Assembly (NCBI RefSeq): GCF_018130695.1
Contig: NZ_JAFCJX010000007.1
Location: 1-64,000 of the forward strand
DNA length: 64,000 nucleotides
Origin: Bradyrhizobium jicamae
Lineage (GTDB): Bacteria > Pseudomonadota > Alphaproteobacteria > Rhizobiales > Xanthobacteraceae
Direction: 5' to 3'
Under the pieces are notes generated by a model. It did no database searches. It was not told the DNA's origin and worked only from the letters and a program-made list of their open reading frames with translations. Position numbers and translations under genes: made by a program. Positions 32,635-41,791 of this stretch are shown in pieces (the stretch's first letter is position 1; each line of letters opens with the position of its first letter).

Positions 32635-34466
32635 CGATTGGCGAGTAGCGCCGCGAGCGCTGGATGCCCCTCGGCATCCATCGCATCGATCGAAGCGACG
32701 GCCCACACATAGGCCGCATCAAAGATCTCCTTGTGACGTTCGAACGCGGTGATGCCGATTCCGTCGGGGATCGGCGGCCGCATCACGAGGTCGAGCGGCG
32801 TGGTCGGCAGCACGTCGTAGCGCTGATGTGCCACCAGGCTCCGCCACAGCACGTTGACGGCCGTCGGTGCTGCGGGCAGCAGCCTCTTGCGCACGCCGAG
32901 CAGCATCGCAGCGGCAAGCTCGGTGCGGCTGGGCAAGGCGGCATAGTCGACGTCGAACGTCTCGACCGTAGCGCGGCCGAAATGCACCACGAGATTGGGG
33001 CCGGCCTTGAGCTGATGCATCGGCTCCAGCGGCACGTTGTCGATCAGGCAGCCGTCGACCAGCATCGCGCCGTCGGTCGTGAAGAACGGCGGCAGGATGC
33101 CGGGGATCGCGCTCGATGCGCGCACCGCCTGCCAGAGCACGCCGCTGCGGATCAGTTCCAGGCAATGCGTCGAGAGGTTGGTCGCGACCGCCGCGAACGG
33201 ACGCCAGCAATCCTCGATCCGGCAATCAGAACCAAATTGCGCGGCGAGCGAACGGTCGAACACCTTGTGGTCCAGCAGCGCATAGCGCGGCCAGGTCGGC
33301 CGGCGAAAGCTGCGGCTCTTCACGAAGATCTCGTGGGTGCCCTGTTCGAGGCGATCGGCCTCGTAGTTCTTGGCAAAGCCCGCGGCCATCGCCGAGCCGA
33401 CACTGGTGCCGACGAACATGTCGAAGATCACGCCGCGTTCGCGGAACGCCTTGTAGATCCCGGCGTGGGCCGAGCCGAAACTGCCGCCGCCGGCCGCGAC
33501 GAACCCGATCGCGCGTCCGGACAGGAAACGAACCAGTCGCGCGATATCGGCCTGGTCCTCCAGCGCGACGTGATGATGCATGAAGCAGGGCAGGCGGGCG
33601 AGCCACGCCGCGGTGCCGGTCACCTCGGCGCTGCGCCGGTCGTGAATCCGCACGATCCGCCGTGCCGCGGGCGGATGGATCTGGCAGGCGAAGGTCTCGA
33701 TCGCGGAGAGTCCTGCCGCCGGCGCCTCGCCGCGGCAGGCGAACACGACCGTGTCGGCCTGGCGGATCGCCTTGTGGGTCCAGACCGCGTTGCCGGGATC
33801 GGGAATGTACACGATCAAGGGCGCCGTCTGTTCGAGCCGGTTGAGCCAACCCGTCACCTCCGGCGCATCGAGCGGCTGGCCGGGAAACATCGCGTTGACG
33901 CGCGCGAGATCGACCAGTTCGGCGCTGGTCTCGGCCAGCGCGGTGCGCAGGCGACGCCAGAATTCGGCCGGGATCGGTTCGATCCCGCCGTCGAGGATGG
34001 TCACGGTGCGGGCGATTGCCGCGGCACGGGTCGTCGGCAGGTTCTCCGTGCGCTTCGCAAAGCGGTCCGCAAGTGCTGCGAGCAGGGCCTCGGCGATCGC
34101 CGGCGTCGCATCGGCGAGCCCCCTGTAGGCGGCGCGCGTGAGCACCAGCACACTGGCGTCGCGGATCGCGATCACATTGGCGGTACGCGGCCGGTTGGCG
34201 AAGAAGCCGATCTCGCCGATCACTTCGCCGGCGCGGAGCTCGGCAAAGGGTTGCGTCTCGCTCGCGCGTTGCACCGCCAGCGCACCATGCAGCACGACGT
34301 AGATCGCCTCGGAGGCATCGCCCTGCTGCACCAGGAATTCGCCGCGCACGAGGTCGCGCTGCACCATCGCGCGAAAGGTGCGCATGCGCTGCTCAGGCGT
34401 GAGCGCGCTGAAAAGCGCGAGCTCCTCGAGTTTTTCGAAAGCCAGGACCGGGGCAGGCTGGTTCAT
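32631..34466 (-). CDS. Cyclic-nucleotide-binding patatin-like phospholipase
   Basis: A 611-residue protein. An N-terminal cNMP-binding domain (about residues 12-130, ALFSALTPEQRMRTFRAMVQ, then GEVIGEIGFF) is followed by a linker and a patatin domain with the oxyanion loop GGGSFGSAHAGIYKAF, nucleophile motif GTSVGSA and catalytic Asp in MLVDGCLIDN, as in neuropathy-target-esterase relatives. It likely hydrolyses membrane phospholipids under nucleotide control. Its last bases meet the RiPP peptide gene. It lies 74 bases downstream of the MFS gene, possibly in the same transcript. Confidence 0.85.
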   Translation of the reverse strand: MNQPAPVLAFEKLEELALFSALTPEQRMRTFRAMVQRDLVRGEFLVQQGDASEAIYVVLHGALAVQRASETQPFAELRAGEVIGEIGFFANRPRTANVIAIRDASVLVLTRAAYRGLADATPAIAEALLAALADRFAKRTENLPTTRAAAIARTVTILDGGIEPIPAEFWRRLRTALAETSAELVDLARVNAMFPGQPLDAPEVTGWLNRLEQTAPLIVYIPDPGNAVWTHKAIRQADTVVFACRGEAPAAGLSAIETFACQIHPPAARRIVRIHDRRSAEVTGTAAWLARLPCFMHHHVALEDQADIARLVRFLSGRAIGFVAAGGGSFGSAHAGIYKAFRERGVIFDMFVGTSVGSAMAAGFAKNYEADRLEQGTHEIFVKSRSFRRPTWPRYALLDHKVFDRSLAAQFGSDCRIEDCWRPFAAVATNLSTHCLELIRSGVLWQAVRASSAIPGILPPFFTTDGAMLVDGCLIDNVPLEPMHQLKAGPNLVVHFGRATVETFDVDYAALPSRTELAAAMLLGVRKRLLPAAPTAVNVLWRSLVAHQRYDVLPTTPLDLVMRPPIPDGIGITAFERHKEIFDAAYVWAVASIDAMDAEGHPALAALLANR

Positions 34467-34540
34467 CGACGGCGTCCACTGCAGTTGCAGGGACCGATGT
34501 TACCGAGCGGCGGGCGCGCCGACGAGGGGGAAGCGCGCTG

Positions 34541-35836
34541 CTATGCAGCAATGCCAGCCGGTGCGTCGCTGCGGCGCGGCTCCGGCTGCATCGCGATCAC
34601 CGAGATCAGCCCGAGGCCGACGCCGATCATGACATAGAAGATCGGGGCGAGCGGCGAGCCGGTGAGCGTGATCAGCCAGGTCACGAAGAACTGGGCGAAG
34701 CCGCCGGAGATCAGCACCGCGACATTGTTGACGATCGACAGCGAGGTCGAGCGGATGCGGACCGGGAATAGCTCGACCAGCGTGGTGCAGTAGACGCCGA
34801 GGAAGAAGGCGCCGAAGAAGCCGATCACGACCTGCGTGACCAGAAGCTTGGTGATCGACGGCTCGGAGATCACCCAGGCATAGAGCGGATAGAGCAGCAC
34901 GAAATAACCGATCAGTGACGCCAGCAGCAATGGCTTGCGCGGATAGCGGTCGGAGATCGCGCCAGCGGTCGGCACCACGATCACCATTACGATGGCGGCG
35001 ATCATCTGCACCAGGAAGCTTTGCCCGAGCGGCAGCTTCAGCACTTCCTTGGCGTAGGTCACGGTGTAACCAAAGGTGACGTAGAACGACACCGCGCTGG
35101 CGACCACCATGCCCATGCCGATCAGATAGTTGCGGCCGGGATGAGCGAGGGCGGCGGCAAACTTGTCCTTGTGCGCGGCGGTGCGCTCGCGCTGCGAGGC
35201 CTCGGGCTCGACCAGGCTGACGCGCATGTAGAACAGGACCGGGACGATCGCGAGCCCCACGAAGAACGGGATGCGCCAGGCGCCGGCGGCAAGCTGCTCC
35301 TGCGTGAACATCTGGGTCAGGACCGCACCGAGCACCGCGCCGAGCACATTGGCCATCAACTGGCCGGCGATCTGCCAGGAGCCGTAGAAGCCGGTGCGGC
35401 CGGCGGGCGCGGCTTCGATCAGATAGGCGGTCGAGGTGCCAAACTCGCCGCCGACGGAGAAGCCCTGCAGCAGCCGCGCCAGCAGCACGATCAAGGGCGC
35501 CGCGATACCTGCCGTCCGGTAGGTCGGCGTCAGCGCCAGCATGGCGACCGCCAGCGCCATCAGCCCCATGCCGAGCGTCATCGCGGCCTTGCGTCCTCTG
35601 CGGTCGCCGAAATAGCCGAGCACGAGGCCGCCGATCGGCCGCATGAAGAAGCCGGTGCCGAACAGCGCGGTCGTCAGCAGCAGCGCGTTGATCTCGCTGC
35701 TCGGATCCTTTGGGTCGACGGGAAAGAACAGGCTCTTGATGACCGGGGTCATCAGCGCGAACACCGTGAAGTCGTACCATTCCATCGCATTGCCGGCGAT
35801 CGCCGCCGCAATGGCCTTCCTGTTCGTCGTCTGCAT
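34541..35836 (-). CDS. MFS transporter, metabolite:H+ symporter (MHS) type
   Basis: A 431-residue membrane protein with 12 helices. NAMEWYDFTVFALMTP in helix 1 and GYFGDRRGRKAAM in the loop after helix 2 identify the MHS branch, which includes proline/betaine, citrate and shikimate carriers. The start codon at 35836 is ATG. The flavoprotein gene ends 30 bases upstream on the same strand, so it is likely part of the LysR-flavoprotein-MFS operon. The substrate is unknown. Confidence 0.85.
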   Translation of the reverse strand: MQTTNRKAIAAAIAGNAMEWYDFTVFALMTPVIKSLFFPVDPKDPSSEINALLLTTALFGTGFFMRPIGGLVLGYFGDRRGRKAAMTLGMGLMALAVAMLALTPTYRTAGIAAPLIVLLARLLQGFSVGGEFGTSTAYLIEAAPAGRTGFYGSWQIAGQLMANVLGAVLGAVLTQMFTQEQLAAGAWRIPFFVGLAIVPVLFYMRVSLVEPEASQRERTAAHKDKFAAALAHPGRNYLIGMGMVVASAVSFYVTFGYTVTYAKEVLKLPLGQSFLVQMIAAIVMVIVVPTAGAISDRYPRKPLLLASLIGYFVLLYPLYAWVISEPSITKLLVTQVVIGFFGAFFLGVYCTTLVELFPVRIRSTSLSIVNNVAVLISGGFAQFFVTWLITLTGSPLAPIFYVMIGVGLGLISVIAMQPEPRRSDAPAGIAA

Positions 35837-35866
35837 GTGCGTGGGCCTGTTCAGTGCGGGGCGGGT

Positions 35867-37321
35867 CTATTCGGCGGAGGAGATTGCGAGGTCGGCGTCG
35901 GTCCATTCGTCGCCGAGCAGCTCGGGCGTGGCGAAGGCCTTCAGGTTGTCGAAATGAATGGCGCGATCATCGACGAACAGGCGGCGCACGATGCTGCGCG
36001 CCAGCCGATCGGCGCCTTCGCTGATCGCGGGGATGTCGCCGGAGAGTTTTCCGTGGCTCAGCGTCGCCGGATAGTTGAAGCAGTGCAGGCGGGAGAGCAT
36101 CGGGCAGGCGCCCGGCACCTTCTCCAAGAATTCAAAGCTGTCGCCGAGGTCGGGCGAATGCGCGAGCTCGGCATTGTCCATGCCGTCGGGCGGCGTGAAG
36201 CGGTCGCGCCACAGGCGGATGTGGGGCGCGAATTCGGCAAGCTCGGGCCGCAGCGCGAAGTCGACCTTGAAGCCGGTGCCGAAGACGATGAAGTCGGTCG
36301 CGTAGCGGCCCTTCGGCGTCGTCACGATGAGATGATCGCCCGCGACGGCGAGATCGTTGATCGGGCTGCCGAGATGGAAATGCGCCTGAGGATAGGCGGA
36401 GACGCGCAGCACGCTCTGCCGCGGCGGCGGCGTCTGCGCATTCAGCGTGTGGTCGAGGAAGCGCCACTTCCAGTCGTCGGACAGTCCCGCGAAACCATGC
36501 ACGACGCCCTGGCTGCCGATGCCCGTGAATTTGTTGATGCGCGGAATGTCGGTCCGCCGGATGAAGAGGTCGAGCCTCGCGGCACCGGCCTCCAGCGCCA
36601 CCGCCGCATTGTCCATCGCGGAGGCGCCGGCACCGACCACGGCGACGCGCTTGCCGGCGAGGGCGTCGAAATCGATGTCGTCGGCCGAATGCGCCCAGAA
36701 GCGGCGGTCGATCCGCTCAGTCAGCGGCGGAACATAGCGGCCGCCGAGCCCGTCGCGCCCGGTCGCCAGCACGACATGGCGCGCCAGAAGTTTCCGCGGG
36801 TTGCCGCCGTCGCGGACATCGAGCGCGAATAATCCATCGGCACGGGCATGGATGCGCTCGACCGAGACGCCATTGCGGATGGGCAGGCCGAGCACCCTGC
36901 GATACCAGATCAGGTAATCCATCCACATCGTGCGCGGTGCGCGATCCAGCGCCTTCCAGGCCGCCTCGCCATATTGTGCCTCGTAGAAGGCGCGGAAGGT
37001 CAGCGCCGGCAGGCCCATCGCGGGGCCGGTCAATTCCTTCGGCGAGCGCAGCGTGCGCATCCGCGCGAAGCTGACCCATGGCCCTTCCTTGCCGGCCGCG
37101 GCGCGGTCGAGCACGAGATGGTTGTCGACGCCGAGGCGCTTCAACATGCCCGAGGTGACGAGGCCGGCCATGCCGGCGCCGATGATCACCACGTCGACGA
37201 CGGTCGCGCCGCCGACCATGCGGCGCGGCACCCATGACTTGCTCGGCAGTTCCAGCCAGCCGAGATCCTGCTTGAGACGCGCCTCGAGCGCTGTGAGGCC
37301 GGCTGTATCAGGCGTGGTCAT
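35867..37321 (-). CDS. FAD/NAD(P)-dependent monooxygenase-like flavoprotein
   Basis: A 484-residue two-dinucleotide-domain flavoprotein. The FAD motif GAGMAG lies in VVDVVIIGAGMAGLVTSGML (about residues 42-61), and the NADP motif in VAVVGAGASAMDNA. The layout resembles the class B flavoprotein monooxygenases. The ATG at 37321 overlaps the LysR stop (ATGA). A much longer upstream frame reads over the LysR gene and is not used. Substrate unknown; the divergent PLP/CMD/peroxidase operon suggests one pathway. Confidence 0.8.
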   Translation of the reverse strand: MTTPDTAGLTALEARLKQDLGWLELPSKSWVPRRMVGGATVVDVVIIGAGMAGLVTSGMLKRLGVDNHLVLDRAAAGKEGPWVSFARMRTLRSPKELTGPAMGLPALTFRAFYEAQYGEAAWKALDRAPRTMWMDYLIWYRRVLGLPIRNGVSVERIHARADGLFALDVRDGGNPRKLLARHVVLATGRDGLGGRYVPPLTERIDRRFWAHSADDIDFDALAGKRVAVVGAGASAMDNAAVALEAGAARLDLFIRRTDIPRINKFTGIGSQGVVHGFAGLSDDWKWRFLDHTLNAQTPPPRQSVLRVSAYPQAHFHLGSPINDLAVAGDHLIVTTPKGRYATDFIVFGTGFKVDFALRPELAEFAPHIRLWRDRFTPPDGMDNAELAHSPDLGDSFEFLEKVPGACPMLSRLHCFNYPATLSHGKLSGDIPAISEGADRLARSIVRRLFVDDRAIHFDNLKAFATPELLGDEWTDADLAISSAE

Positions 37322-38298
37322 GGGTTTGCTCTTTCGATGTCGTCGGCTTCGCCGGCGGGCTCGACGAGCGCGTCCGCACCGCTGCGAAGTTGCGCGCCGG
37401 GCATCAATGCGACCGCGGCGCGCAGCGCGGCGTTGACGGCCGCGACTGTCGGCGACAACTCGCGCCCGGTCGGCGACAGTGCGGCAAACCGGAAGGGGAT
37501 ATCGACATCGAGGCGGCGGGTGACGACGCCTTCGACCGGGAGGCTGGAGGTCAGCACCGGCTCGACGATGGCGATGCCGAGCGACTGCTTGGCCATCGCG
37601 ATCGCGGTCAGCGAGGCGTTGGTGTCGATCACCTCTGATGGCGCGACGTCGGCGCGCTCCAGCGCTTCCTCGACGCGGCGGCGCAGCCGATAGGGATTGG
37701 CCATGGTGAGCAAGCGGCGGCCGGTGAGATCCTTCAGGCGGATCGTCCGGCGCTTTGCCAGCGGATGATCGGCGGCAAGGCAGGCCACGCATGGCACCTC
37801 GCAGACCCATTGCACGTCGAGGCCGGGATGCTGCACCGGCAGGCTGGCGAGCCCGAAATCGACCGACTGCGACAGCACGGACTGCACCACGTTCTCGGCC
37901 GACAGCGCCTGAACATGCACCTGCTTCGGCAGCAGCTCGCGCTCGACGGTGGCGAGCGCGGCCGGCACGAAGCCTGCGGCCAGTGCTGGGATCGCGGCGA
38001 TGCTCAGCACCGGCAGCGCGCCGGCGCCGATCGCCGCAGCCCGCGCGCGGATGTGCTTCAGGCCGAGCAGCAGCCGCTCGACCTCGGCGTGGAACAAGAT
38101 CCCCTTCGCTGTCGGCGAGATGCGCGGACCGTTTCGCGAGAACAGGAGATAGCCGACGTCGGCCTCGAGGTCCTGGATCTGCCGCGTCACCACCGGCTGC
38201 GAGCGGTCGAGCAGCCGCGCCGCACCGGTGATGCTGCCGGCCGACATCACGGCCGCGAAGGCCTCGAGCAGGCGGATGTCGATGACGTCATGATGCAT
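37318..38298 (-). CDS. LysR-family transcriptional regulator
   Basis: A 326-residue protein, residues about 5-64 being the LysR winged HTH (RLLEAFAAVMSAGSITGAAR, then LLDRSQPVVTRQIQDLEADV) and the rest a two-subdomain effector-binding region. The ATG at 38298 fits the family N-terminus (MHHDVIDIRLL); a longer frame from 38322 adds MEPTGVPQ. It heads the operon of flavoprotein, MFS and perhaps patatin, and faces a divergent operon starting at 38386 that it probably controls as well. Confidence 0.88.
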   Translation of the reverse strand: MHHDVIDIRLLEAFAAVMSAGSITGAARLLDRSQPVVTRQIQDLEADVGYLLFSRNGPRISPTAKGILFHAEVERLLLGLKHIRARAAAIGAGALPVLSIAAIPALAAGFVPAALATVERELLPKQVHVQALSAENVVQSVLSQSVDFGLASLPVQHPGLDVQWVCEVPCVACLAADHPLAKRRTIRLKDLTGRRLLTMANPYRLRRRVEEALERADVAPSEVIDTNASLTAIAMAKQSLGIAIVEPVLTSSLPVEGVVTRRLDVDIPFRFAALSPTGRELSPTVAAVNAALRAAVALMPGAQLRSGADALVEPAGEADDIERANP

Positions 38299-38323
38299 CT
38301 GCGGGACCCCTGTTGGCTCCATT

Positions 38324-38338
38324 ATTCGATATTAGAAT
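38324..38338. promoter_or_regulatory. Candidate LysR binding site between divergent operons
   Basis: ATTC-N7-GAAT (ATTCGATATTAGAAT) lies in the 87-base gap between the LysR start and the PLP enzyme start. It contains T-N11-A within a short dyad, the LysR consensus shape. Visible, but short and AT-rich, so of limited weight. Confidence 0.4.
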
Positions 38339-38385
38339 GAAGAAATCAACTTGATGTTTAAATCGGATTGTTGCACGATCTCGCC

Positions 38386-39546
38386 ATGTCGAACGGTCGC
38401 ACGCCCTTCCGTCACACCTCGCCCAGCGGGCCGAGCTACCGGCGCGGCTGGGTGGATGACGCCGTCGCCGCTATCGAGGCGGACCAGTGCCGCACCGCTG
38501 ACACCCATCTGATCCGGCTGATCGTCCCGGCGCTGTCGGGCATCGACATCTATCTGAAGGATGAATCGACCCATCCGACCGGCAGCCTGAAGCACCGGCT
38601 GGCGCGCTCGCTGTTTCTCTATGCGCTGTGCAACGGCCACATCCGACAGGGCACGCCGGTGGTCGAGGCGTCGTCGGGCTCGACCGCGGTGTCGGAGGCT
38701 TATTTCGCGCAGATGATCGGCGTGCCCTTCTATGCGGTGATGCCGCGCACCACGTCGGCCGAGAAGATCGCGGCGATCGAGCACTATCGGGGCAACTGCC
38801 ATCTGATCGACGACGGCCGCGCGCTCTATGCAGAAGCCGCGGCGCTGGCTGCGCGTCTCGGCGGCCATTACATGGATCAGTTCACCTTCGCCGAGCGGGC
38901 CACCGATTGGCGCGGCAACAACAACATCGCCGAGTCGATCTTCACCCAGCTCGCGGGCGAGCAGCGTCCGCTGCCGGACTGGATCGTGATGGGGGCCGGC
39001 ACCGGCGGCACCTCGGCGACGATCGGGCGCTATCTGCGCTATCGCCAGTTTCCGACCCGGCTCTGCGTTGCCGACGTCGAGCATTCGGCCTTCTTCGATT
39101 GCTTCCGCACCCAGGACCGCACGCAGGTGTGCGATCGGCCCTCGCTGATCGAGGGCGTCGGCCGTCCGCGCTGCGAGCCGTCCTTCGTATCAGGCGTGGT
39201 CGATCGCATGATGAAGATTCCGGACGCCGCCTCGATCGCCGCGATGAACGTGCTGTCGCGGCTGCTGCGCCGTGCGGTGGGCGGATCGACCGGCACCAAT
39301 TTCCTGGCGCTCTGTCGTCTGGCCGCGGAGATGCGCGACGCCGGCGAGACCGGATCGCTGGTCACGCTGATCTGCGATTCCGGTGAGCGCTATCGGCAGA
39401 CCTATTATGAGCCGGACTGGCTGACATCACGTGGCCTCGATCCGGCGCCTTATGAGGCCGAGCTGAACCTGTTTCTAGAGACGGGGCAGCCGCCCGGCTT
39501 CACGGTCGCGGATGTCACGAATCCGCTGCATGCCCCGAGGACATGA
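38386..39546 (+). CDS. PLP-dependent cysteine synthase/lyase family protein
   Basis: A 386-residue fold-type II PLP enzyme. The cofactor lysine is in [10 protein letters not shown] (about K69), the substrate loop [11 protein letters not shown], and the phosphate-binding loop [13 protein letters not shown]. It resembles cysteine synthase-family lyases rather than biosynthetic CysK; whether it makes or degrades a sulfur amino acid is open. TTG 38368 and ATG 38386 are both in frame; ATG is preferred. It heads an operon with two CMD/peroxidase-like genes (adjacent stop and start). Confidence 0.8.
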   Translation: MSNGRTPFRHTSPSGPSYRRGWVDDAVAAIEADQCRTADTHLIRLIVPALSGIDIYLKDESTHPTGSLKHRLARSLFLYALCNGHIRQGTPVVEASSGSTAVSEAYFAQMIGVPFYAVMPRTTSAEKIAAIEHYRGNCHLIDDGRALYAEAAALAARLGGHYMDQFTFAERATDWRGNNNIAESIFTQLAGEQRPLPDWIVMGAGTGGTSATIGRYLRYRQFPTRLCVADVEHSAFFDCFRTQDRTQVCDRPSLIEGVGRPRCEPSFVSGVVDRMMKIPDAASIAAMNVLSRLLRRAVGGSTGTNFLALCRLAAEMRDAGETGSLVTLICDSGERYRQTYYEPDWLTSRGLDPAPYEAELNLFLETGQPPGFTVADVTNPLHAPRT

Positions 39547-40038
39547 ATGAGTACGCTGATCGAAACCTTTGCCGCCGTTCCCGCAACGTCGCGGCTCGGC
39601 CAGGCGTTGCAGGCGCGGGCCGAGATCTTCAGGCTCAGCGAAGCCGCGCATGACGCCGTCATCGTGCCGCGCGATCCCGGCGGCCTGAGCCATGCGCTGC
39701 GGGCCGCGCTGGCGGCGCGGATGTGCCGTCTGCTCGGCGATGCGGCGCTGGTCGGTCATTACGAGTCGTATCTCGCCCATTCCAACGATCTCGACGTCGC
39801 GACGCTGGCGCATCCGGGCGGAAGCAGTGGTGATGTGAGGCACGACGCGATGGCGCGCCACACCGACCTGCTCACGCTGGCGCCGCGCAAGGCGACGCGC
39901 GGCGATATCACGGCGCTGAAGGAAGCCGGCATCAGCGAGGCCGACATCGTCCGTCTCTCCGAGCTCGCCGCCTTCGTGAACTACCAGCAGCGCGTCATTG
40001 CCGGCGTGCGGCTCCTGAAGCAGGTTGCGACGTCATGA
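39547..40038 (+). CDS. CMD-domain protein, Avi_7170-like
   Basis: A 163-residue helical protein similar, by recall, to the CMD domain proteins of the Avi_7170 type, which always stand next to an alkylhydroperoxidase of the Avi_7169 type. No CxxC pair is present, so it may be the non-catalytic partner. Its ATG is directly after the PLP gene's stop, and its stop overlaps the next ATG (ATGA), so the three genes form one translationally coupled unit. Confidence 0.7.
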   Translation: MSTLIETFAAVPATSRLGQALQARAEIFRLSEAAHDAVIVPRDPGGLSHALRAALAARMCRLLGDAALVGHYESYLAHSNDLDVATLAHPGGSSGDVRHDAMARHTDLLTLAPRKATRGDITALKEAGISEADIVRLSELAAFVNYQQRVIAGVRLLKQVATS

Positions 40039-40610
40039 GCGAGGCGATCCATCAGTTCACGGCGACGGTCCCGACCTGGTCGCCTTATGTCACGCCGGTC
40101 GACCTCGCCACAGCGACGCCGGAGCAACTGGCGGCGATGAAGGTCACGCCGTCGAACAAGGGCGTCTCGCCTTACGTTCTGACGCTGGCGCATGATCCGG
40201 AATCGCTGGAGGTGCGCTCGCCGCTGTTCAATCTGATCATGTACGGCAAGGATGGCCTGCCGTCGGCCGAGCGCGAGCTCGGCGCGGTCGGCGCCTCCAT
40301 CGTCAATCGCTGCGTCTACTGCGCGGCCGTGCACGCCTCGCGCTTCATCGGCCTGACCAGGCAGACCGACGTCATCGCAGAAATCTTCGCCGCCGAGCGC
40401 AACGCCAGGCTCGAACCGCGCCAGCAGGCGCTGTTCGATTTCGCCGCAAAGCTCTCGACCACGCCGAGCGAAGTTGGCGCCGCCGATGCCCAGGCGCTGG
40501 CCGACGCGGGCCTCAGCGAGCTCGAACAGCTCGATCTCGTGCTGTCGGCCGCGATCTTCGGCTGGGCCAACCGTCTGATGCACACGCTGGGCGAGCCGCG
40601 GGCGGATTGA
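40035..40610 (+). CDS. Peroxidase-related AhpD/CMD enzyme, Avi_7169-like
   Basis: A 191-residue AhpD-like protein with the redox pair in NRCVYCAAVHASRF (CxxC about 25 residues into the AhpD domain, with a following His), typical of alkylhydroperoxidase-D-type or peroxidase-related enzymes. It follows the CMD partner with a four-base overlap. The operon may protect a flavoprotein-derived or sulfur-related pathway from peroxides; that is inference. Confidence 0.8.
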   Translation: MSEAIHQFTATVPTWSPYVTPVDLATATPEQLAAMKVTPSNKGVSPYVLTLAHDPESLEVRSPLFNLIMYGKDGLPSAERELGAVGASIVNRCVYCAAVHASRFIGLTRQTDVIAEIFAAERNARLEPRQQALFDFAAKLSTTPSEVGAADAQALADAGLSELEQLDLVLSAAIFGWANRLMHTLGEPRAD

Positions 40611-40628
40611 GCCCGGTCTTCGACACGG

Positions 40629-41066
40629 TTACGTCCCGGACGTGGCGCCGTCATCAATCACGACGTCATTGACGTCGCACCACTCTCTCAGGGCCTTCTC
40701 CGTCGCTTTGGTCTCGAAAGCATACCATCGATCGAGGGCATTGCGCTGTTGCAGCAGATCTTTGAAGCGTCCGTAAGCGCCCTTGTGCTTGAACATCCGA
40801 CGAACGTCTTCGAAGTCGTCGGGTAGAGACTCCTCGACGAAATCCAACACGAGCTGTTTGCCAAGGTCGAGCTCCTTGCGGTGGGGAATGCTGACGTACT
40901 TTTCTTCGTCGTCGGCATCGTCCGGCCACTCGTCCAAGTCGTCTACCAGTTCGGAATGCCATAGAAGCTGTCCGGATTCACGGCACAGAACGGCTTCATG
41001 TTCGCCCGGCTGCCCGAGGCTTACGAACTCGAAAGTATTCTGGAGATCGTTCCAGTTAACGCGCAT
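40629..41066 (-). CDS. UPF0158 family protein
   Basis: A 145-residue acidic protein with the UPF0158 pattern (VNWNDLQNTFEFVS, then a C-terminal EKALREWCDVNDV). Function unknown. ATG 41066 is used since AGGGA lies upstream; a longer version adds seven residues. It converges with the peroxidase gene. It has no operon partner. Confidence 0.75.
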   Translation of the reverse strand: MRVNWNDLQNTFEFVSLGQPGEHEAVLCRESGQLLWHSELVDDLDEWPDDADDEEKYVSIPHRKELDLGKQLVLDFVEESLPDDFEDVRRMFKHKGAYGRFKDLLQQRNALDRWYAFETKATEKALREWCDVNDVVIDDGATSGT

Positions 41067-41406
41067 CGTCGTGTCCCTATTACCCATTCCCGGGCAATGC
41101 CTGCCGGAAAATCGTCGCGTTTGGCTGGATCAAGCTAACCTCAATAGGCGGCTGGAGTCATTTGATTTTGGCGGTGCGCCGCGTCTGCTTTGATGCGTTT
41201 CGCCGGAACCGCACCGATTATTCGCCTGCCGGATACGAACCTTCCCGAACCTGTTCGTCCCCTGCGGCGACAAACCCATCTCGGTCATGGATTGGTCGCG
41301 CCCGGCGCGGTCCTTGTTTGAGCATGATCTCCGCGCAAACGCCTTTGGCGTTTGTCGCGAGGGAAAACCGCTTCACACTTTTCCGGATCATGCTCTAGGA
41401 GACACA
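41067..41406. other. Intergenic region with a palindromic repeat
   Basis: About 340 bases between UPF0158 and the SH3-like gene. The right third is the palindromic repeat at 41320-41395. The rest has no convincing gene or RNA. Confidence 0.5.
41320..41395. repeat. Dispersed extragenic palindrome
   Basis: The outer arms GAGCATGATC (41320-41329) and GATCATGCTC (41386-41395) are complementary; inside, AAACGCC-TTT-GGCGTTT forms a second hairpin. I recall this element as common between genes in Bradyrhizobium and relatives. It lies just upstream of the SH3-like gene. Confidence 0.7.
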
Positions 41407-41778
41407 ATGATTTCAGCCAGATCCCTTTTCGCCGGCTTCGCGTGTGCCGCGGCCCTGCTGGGCTCTCTTGAAGCCTCTGCTCATGCGGCCAATTGCAAGG
41501 AGCCGGAAGACGGATCGAAAGGCACGGCGATCATCTCGCCGCCGCTCGCCAATGTCGTGACGGGAACGGGCCGGCTGCAGTTCTATTCGGCGCCGAACAC
41601 GGCCTGCGCGATGAAGGGCGTGTTCGTGATCCCCAAGGACATGCTGATTTCCTACGTCGCCACCGACGACGGCTGGACCTCGGTGATGTACATGAATCCC
41701 AAGACCGGCGACGACGCGCAGGGCTGGGTGCGGTCGGCGCGCCTGAAGGCGACGGGCACCATGGGCCCGAAGGATTGA
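41407..41778 (+). CDS. Secreted SH3-like domain protein
   Basis: A 123-residue protein with a signal peptide (about residues 1-27, ending EASAHAA) and a small beta-rich mature part, with two Cys (NCKEP and TACAMK) and a GWVRSARLKATG ending typical of bacterial SH3-like domains. It probably binds the cell wall or an envelope partner. The ATG at 41407 begins the signal peptide. Confidence 0.7.
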   Translation: MISARSLFAGFACAAALLGSLEASAHAANCKEPEDGSKGTAIISPPLANVVTGTGRLQFYSAPNTACAMKGVFVIPKDMLISYVATDDGWTSVMYMNPKTGDDAQGWVRSARLKATGTMGPKD

Positions 41779-41791
41779 GCTGAGACCGCGG

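Noticed and set aside
32664..34637. 657-codon plus-strand frame opposite the patatin gene
   Set aside because: Antisense shadow rich in Arg/Gly/His; no known domain.
35021..36832. 603-codon plus-strand frame opposite MFS and flavoprotein
   Set aside because: Spans two real minus-strand genes with clear motifs.
35867..37810. 647-codon version of the flavoprotein
   Set aside because: The first about 160 codons read over the LysR gene; ATG 37321 with the ATGA overlap is the natural start.
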